Shown here: positions 23,743 to 35,194 of the stretch, one piece after another
How positions within the stretch are numbered: the first letter of the stretch is position 1
How the letters are laid out: each line of letters starts with the position of its first letter
NCBI GenBank assembly: GCA_036563505.1
Contig: DATCMH010000012.1
Span: forward strand, 184,843-248,842
DNA from: DATCMH01 sp036563505
GTDB lineage: Bacteria > Pseudomonadota > Alphaproteobacteria > Rhizobiales > Beijerinckiaceae
Length of the DNA: 64,000 nucleotides
Direction of reading: 5' to 3'
The notes under the pieces: generated by a model
Database searches by the model: none
Told to the model about the DNA's origin: nothing
The model's input: only the letters and a program-made list of their open reading frames with translations
Program-made: the position numbers and the translations under genes

Positions 23743-26010
23743 TTACTCCGTGTCCGCGCCCTGCGGCGCGGCTCCGGACCGGCCGGCACGGCCGCCGCCT
23801 TCGCCGCGCGACGGCGCACCGGCGCCCGCGCCGCGTTCGGCTCCGCCTGGCGAGCGAACGGTGCCCGTCGGGTCGCCCTCCGGGCGCGAGGCCCGTCCGG
23901 CGCCGGCCGTCGCGGGCGAGCGCTCAGCCCCGGCCGGAGAAGCGGCGTCAGGGCGCGCGGCCGAGGGACGACCGCCGCCACCACCGGCCTCGGCCGTGCC
24001 GCGCTCGCGGGCCGGAGAGGAGCTCTCCGCCGCGCCGGCTGCGCCGCGACCGGTGCCACGGCCGGCATCGGCCGCAGGACGCTCTTGGGTGCGCTCTTGG
24101 GTGCGCTCTTGGGTGCGCTCCTGGGTTCGTTCCTGCGCAGCGGCGGGACGCTCCGAGGCCGTCGGACGCTCCTGCGCGGAGCGGTCCTGTCCGGTCGCGC
24201 GCTCGCGCGCCGGTCCGGCTGCCGTGCCCGGCCTGGTGTCGCTCGGCCGGACGTCGCTCGGCTTGGCGTCGTCACCACGCCCAGCCGCCGTTCCCGGGGC
24301 GGACGCACCCGGAGCCGACGGGCTCTGGCCCGCCGTACCCTGGCCCGGTCGCGCCGGATCGGCCCTCTGGCCATCCCGCGCGCCGGCCGCGCCGGCCTGC
24401 GGGTTGGTTGGCGACGGCGAGGCGCCCGTGCGGGCCGGGCCGGACCGCTCGCCCCCCAAACGCTCGCCCTCGGCGGTGGCCGGCGGCGTCGCGCGCGGAG
24501 CGGTGCCCGGCGCGGTCGCGCCGGTGGTCGCGCCGGGGCGGCCGGACGGACCGGGCTCGGCGCCCGGGGCCGCCGCGCGGGCCGGACCCTGGCCGGGCGC
24601 CTGCCCCGTCGCTTGGCCCGAGGGCTGGCCCGGTTCCTGGCCGGACCGGGTCGTGGCGTTCGCCGGGCCGCCGTCGCGGCGCCGCTGCTCGGCGCTCGCG
24701 GCGGGCGGGGTTCCGGGGACGGCCGGCGGGGCTCCCGTCGCAGTGTCCTGACCCGGGACCGGCCGCGCGCCGGCCGGAGCGGTCGCGGACGGACTCGGCG
24801 CGGGGGTGCCCGGCGGGTTCGTCGCAGCGCTCGCCGGCGGGGTGCCAGGCTGTGTCGTTGGCTGCGTACTCGGCTGCGTGCCTGGCTGCGCTCCCGGCCG
24901 GGTCGCGGTCGTGCCCGTGGCCGGCTGGCCGGGCACCTGACCTTGGGCCTGCGCCGGGGCGCCGGGCTGGGCTGGAGCGCCGGGCTGAGCCGGGGTCGCG
25001 GCCTGCCCTGGCGCCGGCTGGCCGACGGTCGGAGCGGTGACGGTGGTGCCCGGCTGGGGCGCCGCACCCGGTAGAGCCGGAGCCGCCCCGGGAGCCGTCG
25101 TCGAGCGGGCGTCGGTGCCTGTCTCGCGCCGGTCGGTCGTCGTTGTGGTGATGCGCGTCTCGGTCGAGATCTCGCGAACCGAGCTCGGCACCGTCACCAC
25201 CTGCGGCCGGGGCAGGTTGCGCGGCCGGATCTCGATCCGGGTCTCCTCCTCGATGACCCGCGGCTGGAGCGCGAAGTTCACCGCGACGGAGCCGCGCCGC
25301 TCGACCCGGCCGATCGGCCGGGTCTCCTCGTAGACTTCGACGACCCGCTCGCGGCGCAGCCGCACGCGCTCGACGTTGGTCGTGGTGATCTCGCGCGTCG
25401 GCACGAACACCCACTCCTCCTCGACCCGCTGGGAGCCGCCGGAGCGTCGAGCCGTGGTGGTCGTGCTGGTGGTGGAGCGGCTCGTCGTGGTGCCGCGGGC
25501 GGCCGACCCGCCGGAGCGCTCATCGCTGCCGCGGCTCGCCGCGCGCTGCGGCAGGTTCTCGGGCGGCAGAGGACGCCAGCCGATGATGTCTTTGCTGCGC
25601 CGCCACTCGACCCAGGCCGGCGCCCATTCGGTGCCGGCGGCCCAGACCCAACCCTCGCGCGGATCCTCGAACCAGCGGCCGTAATGGAAGGTGATCTCCG
25701 CCCAGGGCTCGGGCGACTCGAAGTACCAGCCGACCTTGTCGTTGAAGATCCACTGACCCACCGAGTAGGGGCGCCAATCGGTCTCGGTGAAGCGCGGGCG
25801 CCAGACCTCGCCGACGCCGTCGACTTGGAGGAACTCGCCGTGCTCGCTCAAGGTGGGTCGGAAGCTCTCGACCGTGACCTCGGTCGTGACGGTGCGGACG
25901 GCGCCCTGCTGCGCGGCGGCTGGGCCGACGACAGGAGCGGGAAGGAAGGCCGATGCGCCAGCGACCAATGCCGCGGCGGCCGCGCCGGCGAGGAGACGAG
26001 TACGGGTCAA
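23743..26010 (-). CDS. Exported DUF6600-like protein with very long disordered tail
   Basis: About 755 aa. I chose TTG 26010 because GGAGG lies five bases before it and a signal peptide (residues 1-37, ending AAAQQG) starts there. Residues ~55-135 hold repeated W-x-P-Y/GRW units (WRPYSVGQWIFNDKVGWYF, HYGRWFEDPREGWVW, WAPAWVEWR, GWRPLPPE), the DUF6600 pattern. A Thr/Arg-rich middle follows. From about residue 290 the protein is a low-complexity Pro/Gly/Ala/Gln/Thr/Arg region with an ERTQERTQ repeat. Likely periplasmic or surface; role unknown. Several apparent ORFs in other frames here are compositional shadows. Confidence 0.75.
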   Translation of the reverse strand: MTRTRLLAGAAAAALVAGASAFLPAPVVGPAAAQQGAVRTVTTEVTVESFRPTLSEHGEFLQVDGVGEVWRPRFTETDWRPYSVGQWIFNDKVGWYFESPEPWAEITFHYGRWFEDPREGWVWAAGTEWAPAWVEWRRSKDIIGWRPLPPENLPQRAASRGSDERSGGSAARGTTTSRSTTSTTTTARRSGGSQRVEEEWVFVPTREITTTNVERVRLRRERVVEVYEETRPIGRVERRGSVAVNFALQPRVIEEETRIEIRPRNLPRPQVVTVPSSVREISTETRITTTTTDRRETGTDARSTTAPGAAPALPGAAPQPGTTVTAPTVGQPAPGQAATPAQPGAPAQPGAPAQAQGQVPGQPATGTTATRPGAQPGTQPSTQPTTQPGTPPASAATNPPGTPAPSPSATAPAGARPVPGQDTATGAPPAVPGTPPAASAEQRRRDGGPANATTRSGQEPGQPSGQATGQAPGQGPARAAAPGAEPGPSGRPGATTGATAPGTAPRATPPATAEGERLGGERSGPARTGASPSPTNPQAGAAGARDGQRADPARPGQGTAGQSPSAPGASAPGTAAGRGDDAKPSDVRPSDTRPGTAAGPARERATGQDRSAQERPTASERPAAAQERTQERTQERTQERTQERPAADAGRGTGRGAAGAAESSSPARERGTAEAGGGGGRPSAARPDAASPAGAERSPATAGAGRASRPEGDPTGTVRSPGGAERGAGAGAPSRGEGGGRAGRSGAAPQGADTE
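24081..24128 (-). repeat. 12-bp in-frame tandem repeat, four units
   Basis: Three exact copies of GCTCTTGGGTGC and a fourth with two changes, encoding ERTQ repeats in the tail of the DUF6600-like protein. A candidate slippage site that changes tail length without breaking the frame. Confidence 0.85.
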
Positions 26011-26114
26011 GAAAACCTCCGGAGGGCTCGTCGACTGCGAGACCAAGGCAACGGCGAAGGTCGAAGCCGGTTCCCTCACGAGGGGCTCTCTGACGGCTCC
26101 GCGACCGTGCTCGT

Positions 26115-28895
26115 TCAGGCCGCCCGGGCGCGGCGCCGAGGCGCGAGGCGCCTTGCTTCTTCGATGGGGACCGGTGGGCTGAACAGGTAGCCTTGCACCT
26201 CCGTGCAGCCTTCCGCGCGCACCGCGTCGAGCTGCTCGCGGGTCTCGACCCCTTCGGCGATGGTGCTGATCGACAGGCTCTGGCCGAGGCTCGTGATGGC
26301 GCGCACGATGGCCCGGCATTCCGCGTTGTGGGTGAGCTCGCGCACGAAGGAGCGGTCGATCTTGATCTTGTCGAAGGGGAACGACCGCAGGTAGCTCAAG
26401 GACGAGTAGCCCGTGCCGAAATCGTCCATGGCGATGCGCACGCCCGCGCCGCGCAGGCGGTGAAGCGCTTTCAGCGAGGCCTCCGTGTTCTGCATGAGCA
26501 CCGTCTCGGTGATCTCGAGTTCCAGGCGCTCGGGAGCGAGACCCGCCTGGGCGAGCGCGCTCAGCACGCCGGCGCCGAGGCCCTCGCCGCGGAACTGGGC
26601 GGCGGAGATGTTGACGGCGACGCGGATGCCGTCGGGCCATCCGACCGCGTCCTGGCAGGCCTGGCGCAGGATCCAGTCCCCGAGGGGGACGATGAGGCGC
26701 GTCTCCTCCGCCACAGGCACGAACTCGGCAGGCGAGATCAGGCCGCGGGTCGGGTGGTTCCAGCGCACCAGCGCCTCGAAGCCCACGACCTCGCCGCGCA
26801 AGAGGTCGACGAAGGGTTGGTAATGCAGGACGAATTCGCCGCGCACCAACGCTTCGCGCAAGTCGAGCTCGAGGCTGCGGCGGGCCTGGACGGCGGCGTC
26901 CATCGCCGGCTCGAAGAAGCGGTAGGTGCCGCGGCCGTCCTCCTTGGCCCGGTAGAGGGCAAGATCCGCGTTGCGCAGCAGCGTGTCGGCGTCGCCCGCC
27001 GCCTCGGTCACCACGGCGATGCCGATGCTGGCGCCCACATTGATCGGATGGCCTTCGAGCAGGTAGGGCTGGCCGAGGCTCGCCACGAGCCGATGGGCGA
27101 GCGCCGCGCCGGCCGCCGGTTGGCCGGTGCCGTTCTGCAGGATGGCGAACTCGTCGCCGCCGAGGCGCGCGACGGTGTCCTCCTCCCGCAACTCGGCGCG
27201 GATGCGCTGCGCCACCGCCTTGAGGAGCGCGTCACCGATCGGGTGGCCGAGCGTATCGTTCACGCCCTTGAAGTGGTCGAGGTCGAGGCACAACAGTGCG
27301 ACGCCGTCGCCGCGGCGGCGCATCCCGGCGAGCGCCTGCTCCAGCCGCTCGCGGAAGAACACCCGGTTCGGCAGGTCCGTCAGAGCGTCATGACGGGCGA
27401 TGTGGCTGATGCGCTTCTCGGCCCGCTTGCGCGCGGTGATGTCGGTGTAGGTGCGCACCGCGCCGCCGCCCGCGAAGGGCACGGTGCGGACTTCGAGCAC
27501 GGTACCGTTCGGCCGCTCGCGCTCGTAGACGTGGTGCGTCTGCTCGAAGCCGCCGCTCTCCACCCAGTCGCGGAAGCTTGTATCCTGCTTGGCGAACTCG
27601 TCCCGGGCGAACTGGTAACGGATGACCTCGTCGAAGCTCGGCCGCCGCGCCAGAAGCTCGGCCGGCAGCTCCAGAAGTTCCTGGGCGCGGCGGTTGCAGA
27701 CTTGGACGGTGGTCTCCTGGTCCACCATGAGGAGGCCCTGGTCCATGGTCTCGAGGGTGGCTTCGAGCAGGGCCGACTTCTGCGTCGCCCGCGCCTCGGC
27801 CTCAGCACGCCGCCGCATCTCGCGGGCGACGAGGGCGCCGAACGCGACGAGCGCCAGGAGAACGAGGGCGAGGATCGCCAGGGTGCTGCGCATCTCGGCG
27901 GCCCAGGCCGTCAGGCTGTCCTCCTCCGAGAGCGCCGCCACCGTGACGAGATCGGTGCCGGGCAGCTGCCGGTAGGCCACGATCCGGCGCGTGCCGTCGG
28001 TCGCGGAGGCCGCCCGGTAAAGGCCGTTCGGCGCGCGCGCGAGTTCCTTGAAGAGGGCGGCGCCCGGATAGACACGGCCGATATGGGCGCCGTTGTAGGG
28101 CGCACGGGTGAGCAGGAGGCCGTCCGCCCGCCACAGAACGATGGAGCCGCCCCGGCCGACGTCGATGCTGGCGTAGAAGCGCTGCAGCTGCGAGAGGTCG
28201 ACGTGGGCCACCGCGAGCAGGGGGGCGCCCTTGCTCGCGGAACGGGGATAGACCCGGCTCACGGCGGCGCTCCAGTGACCTGTGTCGGCGTCGAAGAAGG
28301 GTTTGCCGACCCGGACAGATGCGCCGGCTTTGCGATGCGCGCGGAACGCGTCGAGGTCGAGGTCTCCCGCGATCTGGCGCGGCGGCCCATGGCCGAAGAC
28401 CCGCCGGCCGGTCTCGGCGCACAGCACGCTGGTCGCCGCGACATACCCGCGCTCGCGCAGCACCTCGGCGAGAACGGGGTCGAACCGGTCGGGCCCGGGG
28501 AGCGCGGCCTCGCGGTGTTCGCCGCTCGCGGCGACGAGGCGCAAGAGCAGCTCCACGGCATCGACCGAGCGCTGGGTGTGGTTCTCCAGCACCCGGGCAA
28601 GGTTCTGGGCCGTCGCGCCGGCCGTCGCGAGCGCCCGCTCGCGTCCGGTGAGGGTGGTGTAGGCGCCGAACCCGGCGAGACCGGCGGCGGTGAGGCCGAT
28701 GCCGACCCAGACGAGGGCCACCGCCCGCCAGGATGCGGCGCGGGCCGGCAGCGACGGGGCGTCTCCCCGCACGGCAGCCGCGTCCGCTCCCGTCTGGGGC
28801 GGTGCCGATGCGCCGGTGTGGTGCCGCGCGGTCAAGCCGTGAAAAACCCGCTTCGTGATCAAACGAACGAAGCGTTGAGGGGCAGGCGTAAACAA
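26115..28895 (-). CDS. Membrane-bound GGDEF-EAL cyclic-di-GMP enzyme with PAS domain
   Basis: About 926 aa. TM1 (about 58-80) and TM2 (about 335-358) enclose a periplasmic sensor domain of Cache type. A PAS domain (TLETMDQGLLMVDQETTVQVCN), a GGDEF domain with intact RLGGDEF and an EAL domain with intact VGFEALVRW, NISAAQF, ELEITE and DDFGTGYSSL follow. Both catalytic sites look complete, so it could make or degrade c-di-GMP. The start is uncertain: the frame opens at TTG 28895 without a clear ribosome-binding site, and a later start is possible. It is 28 bp downstream of the peptide transporter ATPase gene. Confidence 0.93.
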   Translation of the reverse strand: MFTPAPQRFVRLITKRVFHGLTARHHTGASAPPQTGADAAAVRGDAPSLPARAASWRAVALVWVGIGLTAAGLAGFGAYTTLTGRERALATAGATAQNLARVLENHTQRSVDAVELLLRLVAASGEHREAALPGPDRFDPVLAEVLRERGYVAATSVLCAETGRRVFGHGPPRQIAGDLDLDAFRAHRKAGASVRVGKPFFDADTGHWSAAVSRVYPRSASKGAPLLAVAHVDLSQLQRFYASIDVGRGGSIVLWRADGLLLTRAPYNGAHIGRVYPGAALFKELARAPNGLYRAASATDGTRRIVAYRQLPGTDLVTVAALSEEDSLTAWAAEMRSTLAILALVLLALVAFGALVAREMRRRAEAEARATQKSALLEATLETMDQGLLMVDQETTVQVCNRRAQELLELPAELLARRPSFDEVIRYQFARDEFAKQDTSFRDWVESGGFEQTHHVYERERPNGTVLEVRTVPFAGGGAVRTYTDITARKRAEKRISHIARHDALTDLPNRVFFRERLEQALAGMRRRGDGVALLCLDLDHFKGVNDTLGHPIGDALLKAVAQRIRAELREEDTVARLGGDEFAILQNGTGQPAAGAALAHRLVASLGQPYLLEGHPINVGASIGIAVVTEAAGDADTLLRNADLALYRAKEDGRGTYRFFEPAMDAAVQARRSLELDLREALVRGEFVLHYQPFVDLLRGEVVGFEALVRWNHPTRGLISPAEFVPVAEETRLIVPLGDWILRQACQDAVGWPDGIRVAVNISAAQFRGEGLGAGVLSALAQAGLAPERLELEITETVLMQNTEASLKALHRLRGAGVRIAMDDFGTGYSSLSYLRSFPFDKIKIDRSFVRELTHNAECRAIVRAITSLGQSLSISTIAEGVETREQLDAVRAEGCTEVQGYLFSPPVPIEEARRLAPRRRARAA

Positions 28896-28923
28896 GGTGT
28901 GAACAGGGACGATGCAGATTCGC

Positions 28924-30545
<1,622 letters not shown>

Positions 30546-30549
<4 letters not shown>

Positions 30550-31697
30550 CGATCCCTCGGGTCGAGCGCGTCGCGCAGGCCGTCGCCGATGAAGTTGAGG
30601 GAGAACAGCGTCGCGACGAGGAGGAGGGAGGGGAAGATCAGCATCCAGGCGGCGCCCTGGATGTTCTTGGCGCCCTCCGCGATGAGCACGCCCCAGCTCG
30701 TCATCGGCTCCTGCACCCCGAGCCCCAGGAACGACAGGAAGCTCTCGAGCAGGATCACCTTCGGCACGAGGAGCGTGACATAGACCACGACGGGCCCGAG
30801 CGTGTTGGGGATGACGTGCCGGCGCAGGATGCCTCCCGTGCCGACGCCGAGCGCCTCGGCCGCCTGCACGTATTCCTGCCGCCGAATCGAGAGAGCCTGG
30901 CCGCGGACGATCCGGGCCATGTCGAGCCATTCCACGGCGCCGACCGCCAGGAACATGAGCACGAAGTTCCGGCCGAAGAACACCACCAGCATGATGACGA
31001 AGAAGATGAAGGGCAGGGCGTAGAGAATGTCGACGAAGCGCATCATCACGAGGTCGACCCGCCCGCCGAGATAGCCCGCCGTCGCGCCGTAGACGACGCC
31101 GATGAGGAGCGCCACCGCGGTGGCGAGCAGCCCGATGGCCAGCGACACGCGCCCCGCCACGAGGCTGCGGGTGAGGAGGTCGCGCCCGTTGGCGTCGGTG
31201 CCGAAGAGGAAGCGGTGGCGCTCGATCGGCACCTCGACGGCGAGGCGCCGGCCCTCCTCCGTCCGCGCCGTCACGCGGGCCGCGCCGAACAGGTCGGAGC
31301 GCTCGAAGAAGGCGAGCAGGCGCTCGTCGACCGGCCGCGTGCCGACGAGGGTGAGGCGGAGCGTATCTCCCTCGACCGCGACGCCTTCCGCCCTGGCGCG
31401 GGTGCGGGCTGCGACGCGCTCGGCGGCCGGAACGATCTGGTCGGCGGCGGGATAGGCGGACAGGCTCGCGGGAGCGCGCACGTAATCGGGGTAGACGCGG
31501 TCGAAGGCGTGCCCGGTCAGGAACGGCCCGACGAGGCAGGCCAGCGTCATGAGGGCGAGTACGACGAGGCTCGCCAGCGCCGCGCGGTTGCGCAGGAGGC
31601 GCGCCCGAGCGTCCGCCCAGAGCGAGCGGCCGCGGCCCGGATCCTGATCGGGCGTCCCGTGCGTGACGTCGAGGGGCAGCACCGCGCCGTCAGTCAT
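30546..31697 (-). CDS. Oligopeptide ABC transporter permease, OppC type
   Basis: 383 aa. TM1 near residues 40-63, then an unusually long periplasmic loop (~100 residues, DRVYPDYV...RHRFLFGTDANGRD), then five TM helices with the EAA loop EALGVGTGGILRRHVIPNTL that contacts the ATPase. The loop begins after an OppC N-terminal region and ends at the conserved GTDANGRD. Its start overlaps the oppB stop by 8 bp and its stop overlaps the ATPase start. Confidence 0.93.
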
Positions 31698-32610
31698 AGC
31701 GGACCCGGGGGTCGATCACGGCGTAAAGCACGTCGACGAGCAGGTTGAAGAGGAGGACGAAGACCGCGACGAGAACCACCGTGCCCATGACGAGAGTGTA
31801 GTCGCGGTTGAGCGCGCCCTCGACGAAGTAGCGTCCGATGCCGGGCAGGCCGAAGATGGTCTCGACCACCACCGAGCCGGTGAGCAGCGCCGCCGCGGCC
31901 GGGCCGAGATAGGAGATCACGGGCAGGAGCGCACCACGCAGCGCATGGCGCAGGACCGTGCCGCCCGGGAGGCCGAGCGCCCGTAGCGTGCGGATGTGAT
32001 TGGCCCGAAGCGTCTCGATCAGGCTCGCGCGCACCATCCGCGCCACGACGGCAATCTGAGGCAGCGCCAGGGTGAGGACCGGCAGGACGAGGTTGCGCAG
32101 AGCGCCATCGTTCCAGCCGCCCACGGGGAGCCAGGCGAGCGCCAGGCCGAAAACGATCTGCAGCACTGGCGCCACTACGAAGTTCGGGATGGTGAGCCCC
32201 ATCGTGCCGAGGCCCACGACGGCGTAATCCACGGCGCTGTTCTGGCGCAGGGCCGCGACGGTGCCCAACGTCCCACCGACGAGGATCGCGAGGAGGAGCG
32301 CCAGCGTGCCCAGCGTCAGCGAGACGGGCAGCCCGGCCGCGAAGAGCTGCGCTACCGTGAAGTCGCGCGAGACGAAGGACGGGCCGAAATCGCCCTGCAG
32401 CAGGGCCCCGAGATAAAGCAGGTACTGCCGCCAGAGCGGCTGATCAAGCTGGTAGATGCGCGTCAGGTTCTCCATCACGCTCGCCTCCAGCGGCCGCTCG
32501 AGATCGAACGGCCCGCCCGGCGCGACGCGGATCAGGAAGAAGGCGAGGGTGACGACGAGGAACAGCGTCGGCACGGCCGTGAGGAGACGGCGCAGGATGT
32601 AGCTCAGCAT
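31690..32610 (-). CDS. Oligopeptide ABC transporter permease, OppB type
   Basis: 306 aa, six TM helices. Starts MLSYILRRLLTAVPTLFLVVTLAFFL, with RVAPGGPFDLERP typical of OppB/DppB, the EAA-loop region LRALGLPGGTVLRHALRGALLPV and the ending IDPRVRYD. ATG 32610 is followed upstream by a 335-bp repeat-filled gap to oppA, which may set the ratio of binding protein to permease. Confidence 0.94.
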   Translation of the reverse strand: MLSYILRRLLTAVPTLFLVVTLAFFLIRVAPGGPFDLERPLEASVMENLTRIYQLDQPLWRQYLLYLGALLQGDFGPSFVSRDFTVAQLFAAGLPVSLTLGTLALLLAILVGGTLGTVAALRQNSAVDYAVVGLGTMGLTIPNFVVAPVLQIVFGLALAWLPVGGWNDGALRNLVLPVLTLALPQIAVVARMVRASLIETLRANHIRTLRALGLPGGTVLRHALRGALLPVISYLGPAAAALLTGSVVVETIFGLPGIGRYFVEGALNRDYTLVMGTVVLVAVFVLLFNLLVDVLYAVIDPRVRYD

Positions 32611-32660
32611 GGCCGATGAGATGTGCGGGGCTCGCTCAACCGAACGGAAAGTGCGCGATC

Positions 32661-32712
32661 CTTCTTCCCTCTGCGGGAGAAGGTACCCTGCGAAGCAGGG
32701 CGGATGAGGGGG
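32661..32712 (-). repeat. Family C repeat between oppA and oppB
   Basis: CCTTCTTCCCTCTGCGGGAGAAGG arms followed by CCTGCGAAGCAGGGCGGATGAGG. Another degenerate arm (GCAAGGGGAGAGGG) lies at about 32900-32925. Part of a gap with no gene. Confidence 0.65.
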
Positions 32713-32740
32713 GCTGGGCGTGAGGCCCGAGCGACTTAGA

Positions 32741-32837
32741 ACATCCGAGATGTCGTTCGCGGGCTTGACCCGCGAACCTCGGCGCGAAGGCTCGGGTGCT
32801 CCGGACCGAGATGGCCGGGTCAAGCCCGGCCATGACA
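32741..32837 (+). repeat. Family B palindromic repeat, copy B2
   Basis: Contains TTCGCGGGCTTGACCCGCGAA and ATGGCCGGGTCAAGCCCGGCCAT inverted repeats joined by ~35 bp. Same layout as B1 (1569-1657) and, inverted, B3 (38411-38512). Placed between oppA and oppB within one operon, where the hairpins could protect oppA mRNA. Confidence 0.8.
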
Positions 32838-32945
32838 AGAGTGGGGCGGAGAGACCGCGATCGGCCTCGCGGCCGTGCGCCGCTTCGCGGGGCCACCCTC
32901 TTCCGCAAGGGGAGAGGGAAAAGAGGTGCTGCGGCCCGGGCGCGA

Positions 32946-34550
32946 TCAACCCTCCTTGCGTAGGAAGCGCGTCGGGTAGACGCCGCGCAGGTTCTGCTGA
33001 AAACCCTTCAGCTTGGGCGAGATCAGGTTCTTCGTGCCGTAATGCATGATGGGGATCCAGGGGAGCTCCTTCATCATGATGGTCTCGGCCTTGTAGAGCG
33101 TCTCGGCGCGCTTCTTGAGATCCGTCTCCGTGCCGGCCTGGCGCAGGAGCGCGTCGTACTCGGCGTTCTTCCACTTGCCGTAGTTGAAGCCCTTGTTGTC
33201 GCTCTCGAGCAGAAACAGGAAGTTCTGGGGGTCGGAATAGTCGCCGATCCAGCCGTAGCGCGCGACGTCGAAATCGCCGCCGTCCCTCAGGTAGGCGAAA
33301 TGGGTCTTGGTGTCGGTGTTGATCGCGCTGCCCTCGACGCCGATCGCCTTCCACTGATTCATCACCGCGACGACCGTGTTCCGGTTGTTGTCGGTGGTGT
33401 TGTAGCGGATCTCGACTTTGAGGGGCTTCAGCCCCGGCCCGTAGCCCGCTTCTTTCAGGAGCGCCTTGGCCTTTTCCTCGCGGTCGATGGGCGAGAGGTC
33501 CTTGGCCGCGTCCTGCGCCGGTTCGCGGTAGTTGTTGATGCCCGGCGGCACGAAGGAATGGGCCGGCACCATGGTCTGGCCCCAGATCTGGTCCGCGATG
33601 AACTCGCGGTCGATCACGAGAGACAGCGCCTGGCGCACCCGCACGTCGTTGAAGGGCGCCTTCGAGGTGTTCACCGGAAAGCACCACACCCCGAGATAGG
33701 GCCCGAGCACCACTTGGCCGCCGAAGCGTTCCCGCAGCGACTTGATCTGGTCCGCCGGCAGGTCGTTGAGGGAGTCGATCTCGCCTGCCTGGTAGCGCCG
33801 CACGGCGGCGGCGAGGTCTGGGTGCGGGATGAAGTTCACCGTGTCGATCTGGACGTCCTTCGCCGCGTAGAAGTGCGGGTTCTTCCTCGCGCGGATGTAG
33901 CTGTTCGGCACGACCTCGGAGAGCATGTAGGCCCCGTTCGAGACGAGGTTGCCCGGCTTCACGAAATCCTTGCCGAACTTCTCCACCGAGGCCTGGTGCA
34001 CCGGCAGGCTCGTCTGGTGGGTGAGGAGTTCCAGGAAGTAGGGCGTCGGCCGCTCCAGCGTGATCTCGACGGTTCGGTCGTCGAGCGCCTTGACGCCGAG
34101 CTCGTCGGGCTTGGCCTGGCCCTTGTTGATCTTCTCGGCGTTGAGGATCGGATAGAGGATGTTGGCGTATTTCGCCCCCGTCTCCGGGGCCATGATGCGC
34201 CGGTAGGAGAAGACGAAGTCGGAGGCCTTCACCGGGTCGCCGTTCGACCACTTGGCGTCGGCCCGCAGCGTGAAGATGTAGCGCTTGCCGTCGTCGCTCA
34301 CCGTCCATTTCTCGGCGGTGCCGGGCACGACCTCGGCTTTCGCGTCGTAGATCACGAGCCCGTCGAAGAGATCGCGCAGGATGTTCGATTCCGCGACCGA
34401 CGACGTCTTGTGGACGTCGAGCGTCTCGGGGTCGGCGTCGTTGCCGCGGTTATAGACGACCTCGGCCGCGGCAATGCCGGAGAAGGCAACGGTCGCGAGC
34501 GCGGCGAAGGCGAGGCTCTTGAGCCCCGCGCGCGCGGAAAAGTGAGCCAT
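32946..34550 (-). CDS. Periplasmic oligopeptide-binding protein, OppA type
   Basis: 534 aa from ATG 34550, with GAGGGG upstream. Signal peptide 1-29 (SGIAAAEV). SBP_bac_5 family: YNRGNDADPETLDVHK near the mature N-terminus, GTAEKWTVSDDGKRYIFTLR, SNGDPVKASDFVFSYRR, the YRWFP-like VWCFPVNTSKAPFNDVRVRQALSLVIDR, and WIGDYSDPQNFL. OppA-like rather than DppA-like. Delivers peptides to the OppBC-type permeases encoded downstream. Divergent from the cupredoxin-like gene. Confidence 0.95.
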   Translation of the reverse strand: MAHFSARAGLKSLAFAALATVAFSGIAAAEVVYNRGNDADPETLDVHKTSSVAESNILRDLFDGLVIYDAKAEVVPGTAEKWTVSDDGKRYIFTLRADAKWSNGDPVKASDFVFSYRRIMAPETGAKYANILYPILNAEKINKGQAKPDELGVKALDDRTVEITLERPTPYFLELLTHQTSLPVHQASVEKFGKDFVKPGNLVSNGAYMLSEVVPNSYIRARKNPHFYAAKDVQIDTVNFIPHPDLAAAVRRYQAGEIDSLNDLPADQIKSLRERFGGQVVLGPYLGVWCFPVNTSKAPFNDVRVRQALSLVIDREFIADQIWGQTMVPAHSFVPPGINNYREPAQDAAKDLSPIDREEKAKALLKEAGYGPGLKPLKVEIRYNTTDNNRNTVVAVMNQWKAIGVEGSAINTDTKTHFAYLRDGGDFDVARYGWIGDYSDPQNFLFLLESDNKGFNYGKWKNAEYDALLRQAGTETDLKKRAETLYKAETIMMKELPWIPIMHYGTKNLISPKLKGFQQNLRGVYPTRFLRKEG

Positions 34551-34688
34551 GACGATCCCCTCGTTTCTTATGGCAGAATGGCGGTCACCCTGCGTCAGGT
34601 GGCTGGGCCTTGGCAACCGCCGCGGCGTTGCGTCCCCGGAACCCCGGCTTTCGACCTCGCGTTGAGCCCGCACGTCCGGAGACCCTTG

Positions 34689-35129
34689 ATGCCCCGCTCA
34701 CGCCTGCCCGCTCTCGTCGCGCTCCTCCTCGTCCTCGCCTCGATGCCGTTTGCCGCCACGAGCGCGCTGGCCCAAGCCAAGGACCAGGTGACGCGCCCGA
34801 TCGAGGTGCTCGTCGTCGCCCGCGACCAGGAGCCCCGCTGCGAGCCGCAGGAGCTGCGCGTGCCGGCGGAGGCCAACATCGACCTGCGCGTCCAAAACCA
34901 GGGCACGAAATCGGTGGCGGTGCGGGCGCCCGACCTCTTTCGCGAGAATTCGGTGCGCACCGTCACGGGCGCCACCGCCGAACAGGGCAAGCGCGGCTAC
35001 GTCGTGGATGCCAACGGTCAGGCCCAGTGGATCGTCCTGACCCCGGGCCGCGGCCGCTACGAGTTCACCTGCGCCGATCCAGCAGGCAACATGGTCGAGA
35101 TGAAGGGGACCCTCACGGCCGTTCGGTGA
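34689..35129 (+). CDS. Exported cupredoxin-like domain protein
   Basis: 146 aa with a signal peptide 1-29 (ATSALAQAK). The mature part RPIEVLVVARDQEPRCEPQELRVPAEANIDLRVQNQG has the beta-sandwich look of cupredoxin_1-type proteins (RCEPQELRVPA, GRYEFTCAD, MKGTLTA). The usual copper ligand His of the FxC..H motif is not seen; only Cys in FTCAD and a nearby Met remain, so copper binding is doubtful. Divergent from oppA. The frame upstream is antisense to oppA and not used. Confidence 0.72.
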   Translation: MPRSRLPALVALLLVLASMPFAATSALAQAKDQVTRPIEVLVVARDQEPRCEPQELRVPAEANIDLRVQNQGTKSVAVRAPDLFRENSVRTVTGATAEQGKRGYVVDANGQAQWIVLTPGRGRYEFTCADPAGNMVEMKGTLTAVR

Positions 35130-35194
35130 CGAACGTCATCGCGGGGCTCGGCGCAGCGAAGCCCGAAGCGTCACCGTGAAGATTTCCCAACTCA

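Noticed and set aside
24081..24128. Tandem 12-bp repeats as a possible CRISPR or satellite
   Set aside because: Units are directly adjacent with no spacers and encode ERTQ in frame.
33042..35129. 695-codon plus-strand ORF that includes the cupredoxin-like protein
   Set aside because: Its first 1.6 kb is antisense to oppA; the real gene starts at 34689 with a signal peptide.
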